NCBI GenBank assembly: GCA_965246835.1
Contig: CBDFFQ010000001.1
Coordinates: 2,976,001-3,040,000 of the forward strand
DNA length: 64,000 nucleotides
Reading direction: 5' to 3'
Source of the DNA: JANPPS01 sp965246835
GTDB lineage: Bacteria; Pseudomonadota; Alphaproteobacteria; Acetobacterales; Acetobacteraceae
Every line of letters begins with the position of its first letter. The stretch's first letter is position 1. Positions 17,591 through 27,093 of this stretch are shown here, piece after piece. A program made the position numbers and the translations under genes. The notes below the pieces were generated by a model. That model made no database searches and was not told the DNA's origin. It saw only the letters and a program-made list of their open reading frames with translations.

Positions 17591-19606
17591 TTAAGCTCCC
17601 GCCAGCTCCCGCCACTCGGCTTCGCTGACCGTCCGCACGCCGAGCTCCGCCGCCTTCTTCGCCTTCGACCCGGCGTCGGCGCCCAGCACGACCAAATCCG
17701 TCCGCTTGCTCACGCTGTCCGACACGCGGGCGCCCAGGGCCTGCGCGCGGGCCTTGGCCTCCGGCCGGCTCATGGTTTCCAGCGTGCCGGTGAACACGAC
17801 GGTCTTGCCGCTCAGCGCGCCATCCGCCGCCACGGGCGCCGCGTCCTCAATCGTGAGCTGCGCCGCCAGTTCGTCCAGCGCGGCGAGGTTGCGGGGTTCG
17901 GTGAAGAACCCGGCCAGCTCTTCCGCCAGCGCCGGGCCGACGCCGATGATGCTGCCGAGGGCGGAGCGTTCCTCGCTGCCGACCACGGTCGCGGCCAGCA
18001 TCTGGGCGCGCCACTCGGCGAAGGAGGTGTAATGCCGGGCCAGCAGGCGGGCGTTGGTCTCGCCCACCCGGCGGATGCCGAGCGCGTAGATGAAGCGGTC
18101 CAATCCGATAGTGCGCCGGGCCTCGATCGCGGCCAGCAGGTTGGTGACCGATCTCGCTTTCCATCCTTCGAGCGCCAGCAGCTCATCCCGATGCGACGCG
18201 AGGGCAAAGATGTCGGCCGGCGTCCGGAGCCAGCCTAGGTCGAAAAATTCGCGGATGGTCTTGTCGCCGAGCCCCTCGATGTCGAAGGCGGCGCGGCTGA
18301 CGAAGTGGGAGAGGCGCTCCACGGCTTGCGCCGGGCAGATGATGCCGCCGGTGCAGCGGCGCACGACCTCGCCGGGGGGGCGCGCCGCGAGGCTGCCGCA
18401 GGCGGGGCAGGTCTCGGGCGGGGTCCAGGCGGTGGGGCCGCGCGGCTGGTCCGGGACGGGACCGAGGATCTGCGGGATCACGTCCCCGGCGCGTTGCAAC
18501 GTCACGGTGTCGCCGGGGCGGATGTCCTTGCGGGCGATCTCGTCCTCGTTGTGCAAGGTGGCGCGGTTCACCACGACGCCGCCCACGTTGACCGGGGTGA
18601 GCCAGGCGACCGGGGTGAGGGCGCCGGTGCGGCCCACCTGGATGTGGATCGCCTCGAGCACGGTGGTGGCCCGCTCCGCCGGGAACTTCCAGGCGATGGC
18701 CCAGCGCGGCGCCCGGCCGGCGAAGCCCAGGCGGCGTTGCAGGGCGAGGTCATCCACCTTGTAGACGACGCCGTCGATGTCATACGGCAGCGCCGCGCGC
18801 CCGGCTGCCATCTCGGCCTGGAACGCCGCACCGTCCGCCGGGCCGGGCAGCAGGCGGGAGAGGGGGTTCACGTCGAAGCCCCATTCGCGCAACCGGTCGA
18901 GATAGGCGGAGTGGGTGGCCGCCACGGCCTCGCTGGCGTCGCCCATGGCGTAGGCGAACAGGGACAAGGGCCGGGCTGCGGTGATGGAGGCGTCGAGCTG
19001 CCGGAGCGAGCCGGCGGCCGCATTGCGCGGATTGGCGAATAGCCGCTGGCCCGCCGCCTCCTGGGCCGCGTTCAGCGCCAGGAAGTCGGCCTTGGTCATG
19101 AAGACCTCGCCCCGGATCTCGATCGAGTCCGGCGCCTCGCCTTGCAGGGTGGCTGGGACGCTGCGGAGGGTGCGGAGATTGGCGGTCACGTCCTCGCCCT
19201 CGGTCCCGTCGCCGCGGGTGGCGCCGCGCACCAGGCGGCCCTTTTGGTAGAGGATGGAGATGGAGAGGCCGTCGATCTTGGGCTCGCCGACCAGGGGCAA
19301 CGGCGCGTCGTCCGCGAGGCTCAGGAAGCGCCGCACCCGGGCGGCGAAGTCGGCAAAATCCTCGTCGGAGAAGGCGTTGTCGAGCGAGAGCATCGGCACG
19401 CGATGCCGCACCTTGACGAATCCGGAGGTGGGCGGCGCGCCCACGCTGGCGTCGGCCTGACCGGGATGCGCGGCCTCCCATTCCGTGAGTTGCCGGCGGA
19501 GCGCGTCGTATTCCGCGTCCGTCATCACCGGCGCGTCTTGCTGGTGGTAGGCTTCGTCCGCGGCGGCGAGGGTGGCGCGTAGGGCGGCCAGCTCGGCTTC
19601 CGTCAC
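17591..19606 (-). CDS. ligA: NAD-dependent DNA ligase LigA
   Basis: This 671-residue replicative ligase has the expected parts in order: the Ia domain (YHQQDAPVMTDAEYDAL), the adenylation core with nucleophile Lys110 in GEPKIDGLS, the OB fold, a four-cysteine zinc finger (CPACG ... CTGGIICPA), a helix-hairpin-helix region, and a C-terminal BRCT domain (LSGKTVVFTGTLETMSR). It seals Okazaki fragments using NAD. Its ATG overlaps the recN stop (ATGA), which makes a coupled DNA-repair pair at the end of the dcw block. Confidence 0.98.
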   Translation of the reverse strand: MTEAELAALRATLAAADEAYHQQDAPVMTDAEYDALRRQLTEWEAAHPGQADASVGAPPTSGFVKVRHRVPMLSLDNAFSDEDFADFAARVRRFLSLADDAPLPLVGEPKIDGLSISILYQKGRLVRGATRGDGTEGEDVTANLRTLRSVPATLQGEAPDSIEIRGEVFMTKADFLALNAAQEAAGQRLFANPRNAAAGSLRQLDASITAARPLSLFAYAMGDASEAVAATHSAYLDRLREWGFDVNPLSRLLPGPADGAAFQAEMAAGRAALPYDIDGVVYKVDDLALQRRLGFAGRAPRWAIAWKFPAERATTVLEAIHIQVGRTGALTPVAWLTPVNVGGVVVNRATLHNEDEIARKDIRPGDTVTLQRAGDVIPQILGPVPDQPRGPTAWTPPETCPACGSLAARPPGEVVRRCTGGIICPAQAVERLSHFVSRAAFDIEGLGDKTIREFFDLGWLRTPADIFALASHRDELLALEGWKARSVTNLLAAIEARRTIGLDRFIYALGIRRVGETNARLLARHYTSFAEWRAQMLAATVVGSEERSALGSIIGVGPALAEELAGFFTEPRNLAALDELAAQLTIEDAAPVAADGALSGKTVVFTGTLETMSRPEAKARAQALGARVSDSVSKRTDLVVLGADAGSKAKKAAELGVRTVSEAEWRELAGA

Positions 19607-21294
19607 GCGGCGGCGCCCAGCAGGCTGTCGGCGGCGGCGCGGGCGGCCTCGGTCACGGTCTCGCCGGCCAGCATGCGGGCGATCTCTTCGCGCCGGGCTG
19701 GGAGATCGAGGGAGTGGACCCGTGTTTCCGCCCGGCCCGTCACGGCGTCTTTCGCGACCCGCAGATGGGCGGCGCCGCGGGCCGCGACCTGCGGGCTGTG
19801 GGTCACCACCAGCACCTGCACCCCCTCCGCCACCCGGGCCAGCCGGTCGCCCACGGCCGCCGCGGTGGCGCCGCCCACGCCGCTATCGACCTCGTCGAAC
19901 ACCAGGGTCGGCACCGTGCTGTCCTGCGCCAGCACGACCTTCACCGCCAGCATGAGGCGGGAGAGCTCGCCGCCGGATGCGACTTTGTCCAGCGCGCCGG
20001 GGGCCTGGCCGGGGTTGGTGGAGACCAGGAAGCGCACGGAATCCTGGCCGGAGGCGCCCCAGCGCGGTTCGTCGAGTGGATCGACGGTGACCACGAAGCG
20101 GGCGCGATCGAGGCGGAGGGGCGGCAACTCGGCCGTCACGGCAGTGCTCAGGGCCGTGGCAGCCTTGGCCCGCGCCGTGGTGAGGGTTGCCGCAGCCTTG
20201 GCATAGGCGTCGCGGGCCGCGTTCTCGTGCTGCTCGAGCGCCGCGATCTCTGCCGAGCCGGTATCCAGCGCCTGCAACCGGTCCTTCAGCGTGGCGAGGA
20301 AGGTGGGCAGCTCGGTGACCGTGGTGGCGTGCTTGCGGGCGGCGGCGCGCAACGCGAACAGCCGTTCCTCCGCCTGTTCGAGCTGGCGCGGATCGGCGTC
20401 CGCTTCCATCGCGAGGCGGCTGAGCAGCGTCTCGGCCTCCGCCAGCGCCTCCTCGGCGCGTTCCAGCGCGGCCATCGCGGGGGCTGCGGGGTTGTCGGCG
20501 TCCGGCGTTTGCGCGGGCACTAATTTCTGCAGGGCGCGGGAGGCATTGCGGAGTGCGGCGGCCGGGCCGGAGTTGCGGCGGTCCTTGGGGGTGATGTCCG
20601 CCAGCGCGGCCGCAATCGCCTCGGCCCGGCGCTCACCTTGCTGCAGGCGTTGGCGTTCGCCGGCCAGGTGCTCCTCCTCGCCCTCTTGCGGCGCAAGGGC
20701 GGACAGTTCGGTCACGGCGTGGCGCAGCCAGTCTTCCTCGCGCTGGGCGGCGGCGATGGTGGCGCGGGCGTCATCCAGGCGCTGACCGGCCTCCCGCCAG
20801 GCGCGCCAGGCCGTGGTGACCGCCGCCCGCACCGGCGGCTTCACGCCGTAGGCGTCGAGCAGGGGGGCGTGCACCGCCGGGTCCGCGAGGCCCATCTGGT
20901 CGCCCTGGCCCTGCACCTCCACCAGCAGCGCCCCGGCCCGGCGCAGCAGCGCCACGCCCACGGGCTGATCGTTGATGGTAGCGCGGGAGCGGCCGTCGCG
21001 GGAGACCACGCGGCGGACGACGATCTCATCCTCGAGCGCCACGCCTTGTTCGGCCAGGAGGTCCAACGCCGGGTGGCCCGGGGGTGGGGCGAAGCTGGCG
21101 GTGACGCTGGCCTGCTCGGCGCCGACCCGCACCAGCCCGCTTTCGGCCCGCGCACCCAGAGCGAGGCCGAGGCTGTCCAGCAGGATGGACTTACCGGCGC
21201 CGGTTTCGCCGGTGAGGACGGTGAGGCCGGGCCCGAACAGCAAGTCCAGCCGCTCGATCAGCACGATTTCGCGGATCGAGAGCGCGGTCAGCAT
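19603..21294 (-). CDS. recN: DNA repair protein RecN
   Basis: This 563-residue SMC-like ATPase acts in double-strand break repair. The N-terminal Walker A is GETGAGKS at residues 29-36. A long Ala/Glu-rich coiled coil occupies the middle. The C-terminal half carries the signature ASGGELSRLMLAVK and Walker B LVFDEVDSGVGG. It lies between bamD (6 bp upstream) and ligA (4-base overlap). I saw no obvious SOS box in the short gap, so expression probably follows the upstream operon or an internal promoter. Confidence 0.97.
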   Translation of the reverse strand: MLTALSIREIVLIERLDLLFGPGLTVLTGETGAGKSILLDSLGLALGARAESGLVRVGAEQASVTASFAPPPGHPALDLLAEQGVALEDEIVVRRVVSRDGRSRATINDQPVGVALLRRAGALLVEVQGQGDQMGLADPAVHAPLLDAYGVKPPVRAAVTTAWRAWREAGQRLDDARATIAAAQREEDWLRHAVTELSALAPQEGEEEHLAGERQRLQQGERRAEAIAAALADITPKDRRNSGPAAALRNASRALQKLVPAQTPDADNPAAPAMAALERAEEALAEAETLLSRLAMEADADPRQLEQAEERLFALRAAARKHATTVTELPTFLATLKDRLQALDTGSAEIAALEQHENAARDAYAKAAATLTTARAKAATALSTAVTAELPPLRLDRARFVVTVDPLDEPRWGASGQDSVRFLVSTNPGQAPGALDKVASGGELSRLMLAVKVVLAQDSTVPTLVFDEVDSGVGGATAAAVGDRLARVAEGVQVLVVTHSPQVAARGAAHLRVAKDAVTGRAETRVHSLDLPARREEIARMLAGETVTEAARAAADSLLGAAA

Positions 21295-21300
21295 GGGCGG

Positions 21301-22170
21301 TCAGAAAATGCTGCCGAGCGTCCGCGAGAAGAAGCCGGGCTGCGAGCCCGCGGGCAGCGGCGGGGCGGCGCCGTTCTCGGCCAGGGTGGCGTAGCTGTCG
21401 GAATACCAGGGATTGCCGGGGTAGTTGTAGCCCAGGACCGACGCCGTCCGCTTCGCCTGGTCCATCAATCCGAGGGTCAGGTAAATCTCCGTCAGCCGGT
21501 GCAGCGCCTCGGGCGTGTGATTGGTGGTCTGATAATCGTCCACGACGCGCTGGAAACGGCCGATCGCGGCGGCATACAGCTTCTGGGACTGATACCAGCG
21601 CCCGATCTCCATCTCCTTGCCGGCGAGGTGGTCTCGGCACAGGTCGATTTTGAGCCGGGCGTCACGGGCATAGGCGCTTTCGGGGAAGCGGTTCACCACG
21701 TCTTGCAAGGCGGACATCGCCTGCTCGGTGCCCTTCTGATCGCGCTGAATGTCGGCGATCTGCTCGTAGAAGCTCAGCGCGCGGAGGTAGTAGGCGTAGG
21801 AGGCGTTGCTGTTGGTGGGATGCAGCTGGATGAACCGATCCAGCGCGCCCACGGCCTCCGTATAATGGTTTTGCAGATACTCGGCATAACCGTGCATCAG
21901 CTGCGCGTTCACGGCCCAGGATGAGTAGGGGTAGTTCTGCTCGACCGCATCGAACTGGTTGACGGCCGTGGTGTAGCGCTGCTGATTGAGCGCATCGACA
22001 CCGTTGTTATACAGCTCCTCGACCGTCTTGGTGGAGGGGTCTTGCTTGCGAACCAGGTCCTCGTTCTTGCCAGTCCATGGCGCGATGGAGTTGAGGGTCT
22101 CGCAACCCGGCAGCAGCAGCACCACGAGTGTGCCGAGAAGGACGGGCAGGGAAGTCGTGCGAAGGGTCAT
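21301..22170 (-). CDS. bamD: Outer membrane assembly factor BamD
   Basis: This 289-residue lipoprotein is a core part of the BAM complex, which inserts beta-barrel proteins into the outer membrane. The signal peptide ends in the lipobox LLPGC (Cys23). Tetratricopeptide-like repeats follow (EELYNNGVDALNQQRYTTAVNQFDAVEQNYPYSSWAVNAQ and later copies), which bind BamA and substrate. In alphaproteobacteria bamD is commonly found next to lpxC and recN, as here. Confidence 0.96.
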   Translation of the reverse strand: MTLRTTSLPVLLGTLVVLLLPGCETLNSIAPWTGKNEDLVRKQDPSTKTVEELYNNGVDALNQQRYTTAVNQFDAVEQNYPYSSWAVNAQLMHGYAEYLQNHYTEAVGALDRFIQLHPTNSNASYAYYLRALSFYEQIADIQRDQKGTEQAMSALQDVVNRFPESAYARDARLKIDLCRDHLAGKEMEIGRWYQSQKLYAAAIGRFQRVVDDYQTTNHTPEALHRLTEIYLTLGLMDQAKRTASVLGYNYPGNPWYSDSYATLAENGAAPPLPAGSQPGFFSRTLGSIF

Positions 22171-22233
22171 AGCGGCGCCTTATAGCATGCCCGGCAGTTG
22201 AGGCGGAAGGCGCTTCGCTGTTCCGCCTCCACC

Positions 22234-23193
22234 TCAGGCGGCGATGGCCACGTCCCGCGTGACTTCGATCTCCCGCCAATTTGCGGCATCCGCAAACACG
22301 GCGCGCAGCAGGGCATTGTTGAGCGCGTGGCCGGACCGATGCCCGGTGAACCGACCCCGCAGCTGAGCGCCGGCCAAGGCGAGGTCACCGACCGCATCCA
22401 GCATCTTGTGCCGCACGAATTCGTCGGCATGGCGCAGCCCGGCGGGGTTCAGCACCCGGGCGCCGTCCACCACCACGGCATTGTCGAGGCTGCCGCCCTG
22501 CGCCAGGCCAGCCGATTGAAGCCCGGCGATTTCATGAGCCTGCGCGAAGGTCCGGCTTTCGGACAGCACGGACCGAAAGCTCGCCTCCGTCAGGGTCAGG
22601 GTCAGTTTCTGGTTCCCGATCGCCGGCGCCGCGAAGTCGATCGACTGGGTCATGTCGAAGGCGTGGGCCGGACCGGGCCGCAGCTCGGCGAAGGCATCCC
22701 CGTCCGTCACGCGCACGGGACGCAGGATTTCGATCACGCGGGAGGGCGCGGCGAAGTCATGGATTCCAGCGCAGTCCAACAGGAACAGCCAGGGCGCAGC
22801 CGAACCGTCCAGCACCGGAAGCTCCGGCCCATCCAGTTCGATGCGCAAATTGTCGATGCCGCAGGCGCCGAGCGCCGCCATCAGGTGCTCGACTGTGCCG
22901 ACGCGGGCCGACGGGCGCTCCGGATGCGATAACATTGTGCAGAGGCGTGTGTCGGACACATGGTCGAAGCGGGCGGGGATGACCACGCGCAAATCGGTGC
23001 GGAAGAAGACGATGCCGGTTCCGCATGCGGCGGGCACCAGCGTGACCCGCACGTCCCGCCCGGAATGAAGGCCCACGCCACGGCAGCAGATTGCGTTCCG
23101 AAGGGTGCGCTGCGCCGGGTTCGCGGGCACGCCGTAGGACCCGGCGAACGGAACCGAACTCTGGCTGCTGACGCTGTAGGCCGATCCGTCCAT
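22234..23193 (-). CDS. lpxC: UDP-3-O-acyl-N-acetylglucosamine deacetylase LpxC
   Basis: This 319-residue zinc amidase carries out the committed step of lipid A synthesis. I start at the ATG at 23193 because AGGA lies five bases before it; a GTG at 23205 would add four residues. Zinc and catalytic motifs are GTVEHLMAALGACGIDN, HKMLDAVGDLALAG and GHRSGHALNNALL. It is in the usual alphaproteobacterial place after ftsZ. The gap to ftsZ (133 bp) could hold its own promoter. Confidence 0.97.
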   Translation of the reverse strand: MDGSAYSVSSQSSVPFAGSYGVPANPAQRTLRNAICCRGVGLHSGRDVRVTLVPAACGTGIVFFRTDLRVVIPARFDHVSDTRLCTMLSHPERPSARVGTVEHLMAALGACGIDNLRIELDGPELPVLDGSAAPWLFLLDCAGIHDFAAPSRVIEILRPVRVTDGDAFAELRPGPAHAFDMTQSIDFAAPAIGNQKLTLTLTEASFRSVLSESRTFAQAHEIAGLQSAGLAQGGSLDNAVVVDGARVLNPAGLRHADEFVRHKMLDAVGDLALAGAQLRGRFTGHRSGHALNNALLRAVFADAANWREIEVTRDVAIAA

Positions 23194-23326
23194 CCGCTTC
23201 CTCACTCGGACGCCAGGTCGGCATCCCAGAGCAACCTACGGAAGGCGCCCCGGGACAGCCAGTCAATCAATGTTTCTGCGTATTACGCTGTAAGCGATTG
23301 TAACTCATCACATTGCTGCGAGTGCG

Positions 23327-24814
23327 TCAGGATGACTGGCGGCGCAGGAATGCTGGAATCTCAAGGGCTTCGTCCGCGCTTGCCGATCGCGGCTGCGTGG
23401 GCTCGTGCGCTTCGGGGAAGGATGGCTCGGCCCGCTGCAGCTCCTCTGGCTCGGCCGGGCGCCGGCTGCGGAAGCCACCGGTCATGATGTTGAGCAGGCT
23501 GCGCGCCGGAGTCGGCGGCGGCATGGACGGCGCCCCGGCGGGACGGTCGGTCAGCAGGGCGCTCAGGCTGGGCTGCGGGGCCGGACGGGGGGCAGAGAGC
23601 GGCGGGGCGGTGAAGCGCGGCGCCGGGGCCTGCGGATGCATGCCGGCCGCCATCTCCGCGGCGCCAACCTGCGGCTGCGGTGTGGCGGGGGCCGGCATGT
23701 CGGGGGCGGTGCGCGGCGTCAGCAACTGCGCCGGCATCGAGGGCGCCGGCTGCGCGGATGGCGCAAAGGCCGGAGGCGCCGCTTGTGCCGTGGCCGCCGT
23801 GCCGCCGACGGCAACCAGGCGGGGCTTCGCGGCCTCGTTCTGCACCACGTCGATTCCGGTCGCGACCACCGACACGCGCACGCGGCCGGCCAGATTGTCG
23901 TCGATCGCGGAGCCGAAGATGATGTTGGCGTCGTCCGCGACCTCCTCACGGATGCGGTTCGCGGCCTGGTCGACCTCGAACAGGGTCATGTCCTCGCCGC
24001 CGGTGATGTTGATCAGCAAGCCGCGGGCGCCGGCCATGCTGGTGTCTTCCAGCAGCGGGTTGCTGATCGCGGCCTCGGCGGCGCGGATGGCGCGGTTCTC
24101 GCCCTCGGCCTCACCGGTGCCCATCATCGCCTTGCCCATCTCCGCCATCACGGTGCGGATGTCGGCGAAGTCGAGGTTCACGAGGCCCGGCGCCAGCATC
24201 AGATCCGTCACGCCGCGCACGCCCATGTACAGCACGTGGTCGGCCATCTTGAACGCCTCCTTCCAGCCCGTGCGCTCGTTGGCCAGGCGGAACAGGTTCT
24301 GGTTGGGGATGACGATCAGCGTGTCCACGTATTGCTGCAGCTCGTTGATGCCGGCATCCGCCGCGCGGGTGCGGCGGTTGCCCTCGAAGGTGAAGGGCTT
24401 GGTCACCACACCGACGGTGAGGATGCCCTTCTCGCGCGCCATGCGGGCGATGACGGGCGCGGCCCCGGTGCCGGTGCCGCCGCCCATGCCGGCGGTGATG
24501 AACACCATATGCGCGCCATCGAGATGGCGCATCAGCTCGTCGGCCGCTTCTTCGGCGGCGGCGCGGCCGATCTCGGGCTTGGCGCCGGCGCCCAGGCCCA
24601 GCGTGAGGTGCGGGCCGAGCTGCACGCGGCGATCGGCCTTGCTGTGCTGCAGCTGCTGCGCGTCCGTGTTGGCCACGATGAAGTCCACGCCCTGCAGGTT
24701 CAGCGCGATCATGTTGTCGACCGCGTTGCTGCCGCCGCCTCCCACGCCGATCACGCTGATGCGGGGCGTGAAATCGGTGGTCATCTGCGGCAGGACGGTG
24801 AGGTTCAGGGTCAT
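23327..24814 (-). CDS. ftsZ: Cell division protein FtsZ
   Basis: This 495-residue tubulin homologue forms the division ring. The N-terminal GTPase shows VIGVGGGGSNAVDNMI, the tubulin signature GGGTGTGAAP and the T7 loop region NLDFADIRTVM. A long Pro/Ala-rich linker of about 150 residues follows, then the conserved C-terminal peptide LEIPAFLRR, which binds FtsA and other partners. The linker is long, as is common in alphaproteobacteria. It lies 73 bp downstream of ftsA. Confidence 0.99.
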   Translation of the reverse strand: MTLNLTVLPQMTTDFTPRISVIGVGGGGSNAVDNMIALNLQGVDFIVANTDAQQLQHSKADRRVQLGPHLTLGLGAGAKPEIGRAAAEEAADELMRHLDGAHMVFITAGMGGGTGTGAAPVIARMAREKGILTVGVVTKPFTFEGNRRTRAADAGINELQQYVDTLIVIPNQNLFRLANERTGWKEAFKMADHVLYMGVRGVTDLMLAPGLVNLDFADIRTVMAEMGKAMMGTGEAEGENRAIRAAEAAISNPLLEDTSMAGARGLLINITGGEDMTLFEVDQAANRIREEVADDANIIFGSAIDDNLAGRVRVSVVATGIDVVQNEAAKPRLVAVGGTAATAQAAPPAFAPSAQPAPSMPAQLLTPRTAPDMPAPATPQPQVGAAEMAAGMHPQAPAPRFTAPPLSAPRPAPQPSLSALLTDRPAGAPSMPPPTPARSLLNIMTGGFRSRRPAEPEELQRAEPSFPEAHEPTQPRSASADEALEIPAFLRRQSS

Positions 24815-24887
24815 CGGAATTGCTCCCAGGCGCTATCGAAACGGTTGGACAGGTGGTGCCATACTTGTTCGGAGTCGCGTGCCACCC

Positions 24888-26234
24888 CTAAACGCGATCC
24901 CGCAGATAATTCGCAAATCGTCGCAGCCAGCCGCCGGCCTGTTCTTCGGTGAGGTCGATATCCGACAGGGCGCGCCCGGCGCCGGACGCCCAGGCCAGCA
25001 GCCCGGCGGCGGTGGCAAAGGCCGGGTTCACCGCATGCTCCGGCAGGCCCCGCAGCGGCGTCGGCCGGCCCAGCCGCACCTGACGATCCAGGATGCGTCC
25101 GGCCATCTCGCGCGCGCCCACCAGCTGGCTGGCGCCCCCGGTCAGCACCACGCGGTTGCCCGCCTCCCGCGCCAACCCGGCGCTTTCCAGACGGTCCCGG
25201 ATCAGCTCGAACGTTTCCTCAAGCCGGGGGCGGATCACGCTCACGATCTGGCTGCGCGGCACCTTGCTGACGTGATGCTCCTCCTCCCCGACCAACGGCA
25301 GCGGCAGCATCTCCCGCTCGTCATCCGGGCTGCTTTCGGCGTTGCCATAGAGGGTTTTCAGCCGCTCGGCATGCGCCACGGGGGTGGACAGGATGCGGGC
25401 GAGGTCGTTGGTCACGTGTTGGCCGCCCACCGGCAGATGCGCGGTGTGCAGGAGGTGCCCCTCGCTGAACACCGCCATGCCAGTGGTGCCGCCGCCCATG
25501 TCGATGCAGGTGGCGCCCAGCTGCCGCTCATCCTCCACCAGGGTCGACAGGCCGGCCGCCATCGGCGCGCTGACGAGTTCGGCCAAATTCAGCTCGCAGC
25601 GCTCGAGCGTGAGCTCCAGGTTGCGGAGCGCGGTGGCGCCGGCGTCGACCACGTGCAGCCGGGCGGAGAGCTGGTCGCAATGGAGGCCGCGCGGGTCCGA
25701 TACGCCGGGCGTGTCATCGACGGCGAAGGCGAGCGGCAAGACGTGGATCGTGTCCCGGGAGTCCACGGCGCCGCGATGCCGCCCCTCCTGCAGGATGCGG
25801 CGCAGATCGGCGTCCGTCACGGCGCGGCCGCCCACGGGCCATTGCACGTTGAACAGCCGGCTTTCGGGATGGCCGCAGCTGAGGTTCACCACCACGCTGC
25901 GCAGCCGGTGGTCCGCCATGGTCTCGGCGTCCCCCACGGCGGCGCGGATCGCGCGCTCGGCCTCATCGAGGTCGGTGATGCCCCCGGCCTTCACGCCGCG
26001 GGACTGATGCCAGCCGAAGCCCAGCACGCGCAGCTTGCCGTCGGTGTCCACGCGGCCGATCAGGCAGGTGATCTTGGTGCTGCCGATATCCAGCACGCCG
26101 AAGATGCCGGTGCGGTGCGGGCGCCGGGGCGGCGGGTCCGGCGGCATGGGCGGCGGCAGCACGGGGCCGAGGCTGCGGTCGGGGCCCAGAACAGGAGGGC
26201 GCACGGGCGGTGGACGGCGGGTGATGTCGTTCAC
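24888..26234 (-). CDS. ftsA: Cell division protein FtsA
   Basis: This 448-residue actin-like ATPase tethers FtsZ to the membrane. The open frame extends much further upstream, but the GTG at 26234 is the real start: it overlaps the ftsQ stop (GTGA) and has GGAGA in front. A proline-rich N-terminal leader of about 45 residues precedes the actin fold. ATPase motifs are GVLDIGSTKITCLIG, CIDMGGGTTGMAVF and VLTGGASQL. The C-terminal amphipathic helix GGWLRRFANYLRDRV is the membrane anchor. The proline-rich leader is longer than in E. coli FtsA. Confidence 0.97.
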   Translation of the reverse strand: MNDITRRPPPVRPPVLGPDRSLGPVLPPPMPPDPPPRRPHRTGIFGVLDIGSTKITCLIGRVDTDGKLRVLGFGWHQSRGVKAGGITDLDEAERAIRAAVGDAETMADHRLRSVVVNLSCGHPESRLFNVQWPVGGRAVTDADLRRILQEGRHRGAVDSRDTIHVLPLAFAVDDTPGVSDPRGLHCDQLSARLHVVDAGATALRNLELTLERCELNLAELVSAPMAAGLSTLVEDERQLGATCIDMGGGTTGMAVFSEGHLLHTAHLPVGGQHVTNDLARILSTPVAHAERLKTLYGNAESSPDDEREMLPLPLVGEEEHHVSKVPRSQIVSVIRPRLEETFELIRDRLESAGLAREAGNRVVLTGGASQLVGAREMAGRILDRQVRLGRPTPLRGLPEHAVNPAFATAAGLLAWASGAGRALSDIDLTEEQAGGWLRRFANYLRDRV

Positions 26235-27093
26235 GTGGGTCTCCGGGGGCCGGTGCCGCGGGTCTCGGATTGCGGGCGCACCACCAGCCGGTCCGGGGCG
26301 CGCATGTCGAGCGTCTGCAGCGGCCGGTCCAGCAGGGATTGGGCCGTGTGCAGTTCCATGAGCCGGGTCATGGCCGCGAGCTCCTGACCCTCCGGCAAAA
26401 GCACGTCGCAGCCATTGTTGAGCCGCAGGTTCCAGCGCCGCTCCCCCACGCGCACGGCGGCCACGACGCGGGAGCGCAGGGCCGGGATGCCGGCCAGCTG
26501 GTCCAGCAGCGCCGCCGCGTGCTCGGGCGCGCCGGGGCCGACGACCAGTGGCAAGATGCTGAAGGCGGCGGCGTCCTTCACGGGGTCCTGCTCCGCCACC
26601 ACCTGGCCGGCGCGGTCGATCAGGACGAAGCGGCCCTGCGTCTGCCACACGGCGAAGGGCCGGCGCTCCATGAGTTGCACCACGACGGTGCCGGGCAGCC
26701 GGCGCTCCACGGTTGCGTGCTGCACCCAGGTCAGTTTTTCGATGCGCGCCCGGGCGTCTTCGAGCGAGAAGCCCAGCAGCGAGTCCCCGACCGACACGCC
26801 CAGCACGCTGCGCACCTGGCTTTCGGGCGTCATGGCCCGGCCTTCGATCACGATCTCTGCCACCCGTAGGCTGACGGCGCGGCCGGCCCGCTCCCGCAGC
26901 TGATGGCGCCGGGCTGGACGGTGCGCAGCAGGCTCGCGCCCACGACAAGCAGCGCGAGCGCCGCCATGCCCCAGAATGCCGGGCGCAGCCAGCGGCGGAG
27001 GCGGCGGCGCACGAACAGCCAGCGGGAGGGTCGTTCGCTTCGGACCGGGCGGGGCATGGCCCGGCGGTCCGTGCTGAGTGGCGGGCGTTCCAT
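26231..27093 (-). pseudogene. ftsQ: Cell division protein FtsQ with a 1-nt frameshift
   Basis: The gene is split over two frames. The N-terminal part starts at the ATG at 27093 (TGATG overlap with ddl) and encodes a basic cytoplasmic tail, then the membrane helix WGMAALALLVVGASLL, up to TVQPGA near 26907. The rest continues only in another frame from about 26902 (QLRERAGRAVSLRVAEIVIEGRA), through the POTRA and beta domains to the stop at 26231, which overlaps ftsA. One base is missing (or two are extra) between 26910 and 26902. With the frame restored the protein is about 287 residues, the usual FtsQ length. FtsQ is normally essential, so a sequencing error, a programmed shift or a true mutation are all possible. 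Confidence 0.88.

Noticed and set aside
23313..26387. 1024-residue plus-strand frame opposite ftsZ and ftsA
   Set aside because: Long antisense frames are expected in GC-rich DNA; its composition is Arg/Ala/Ser-biased and it lies over two certain genes.
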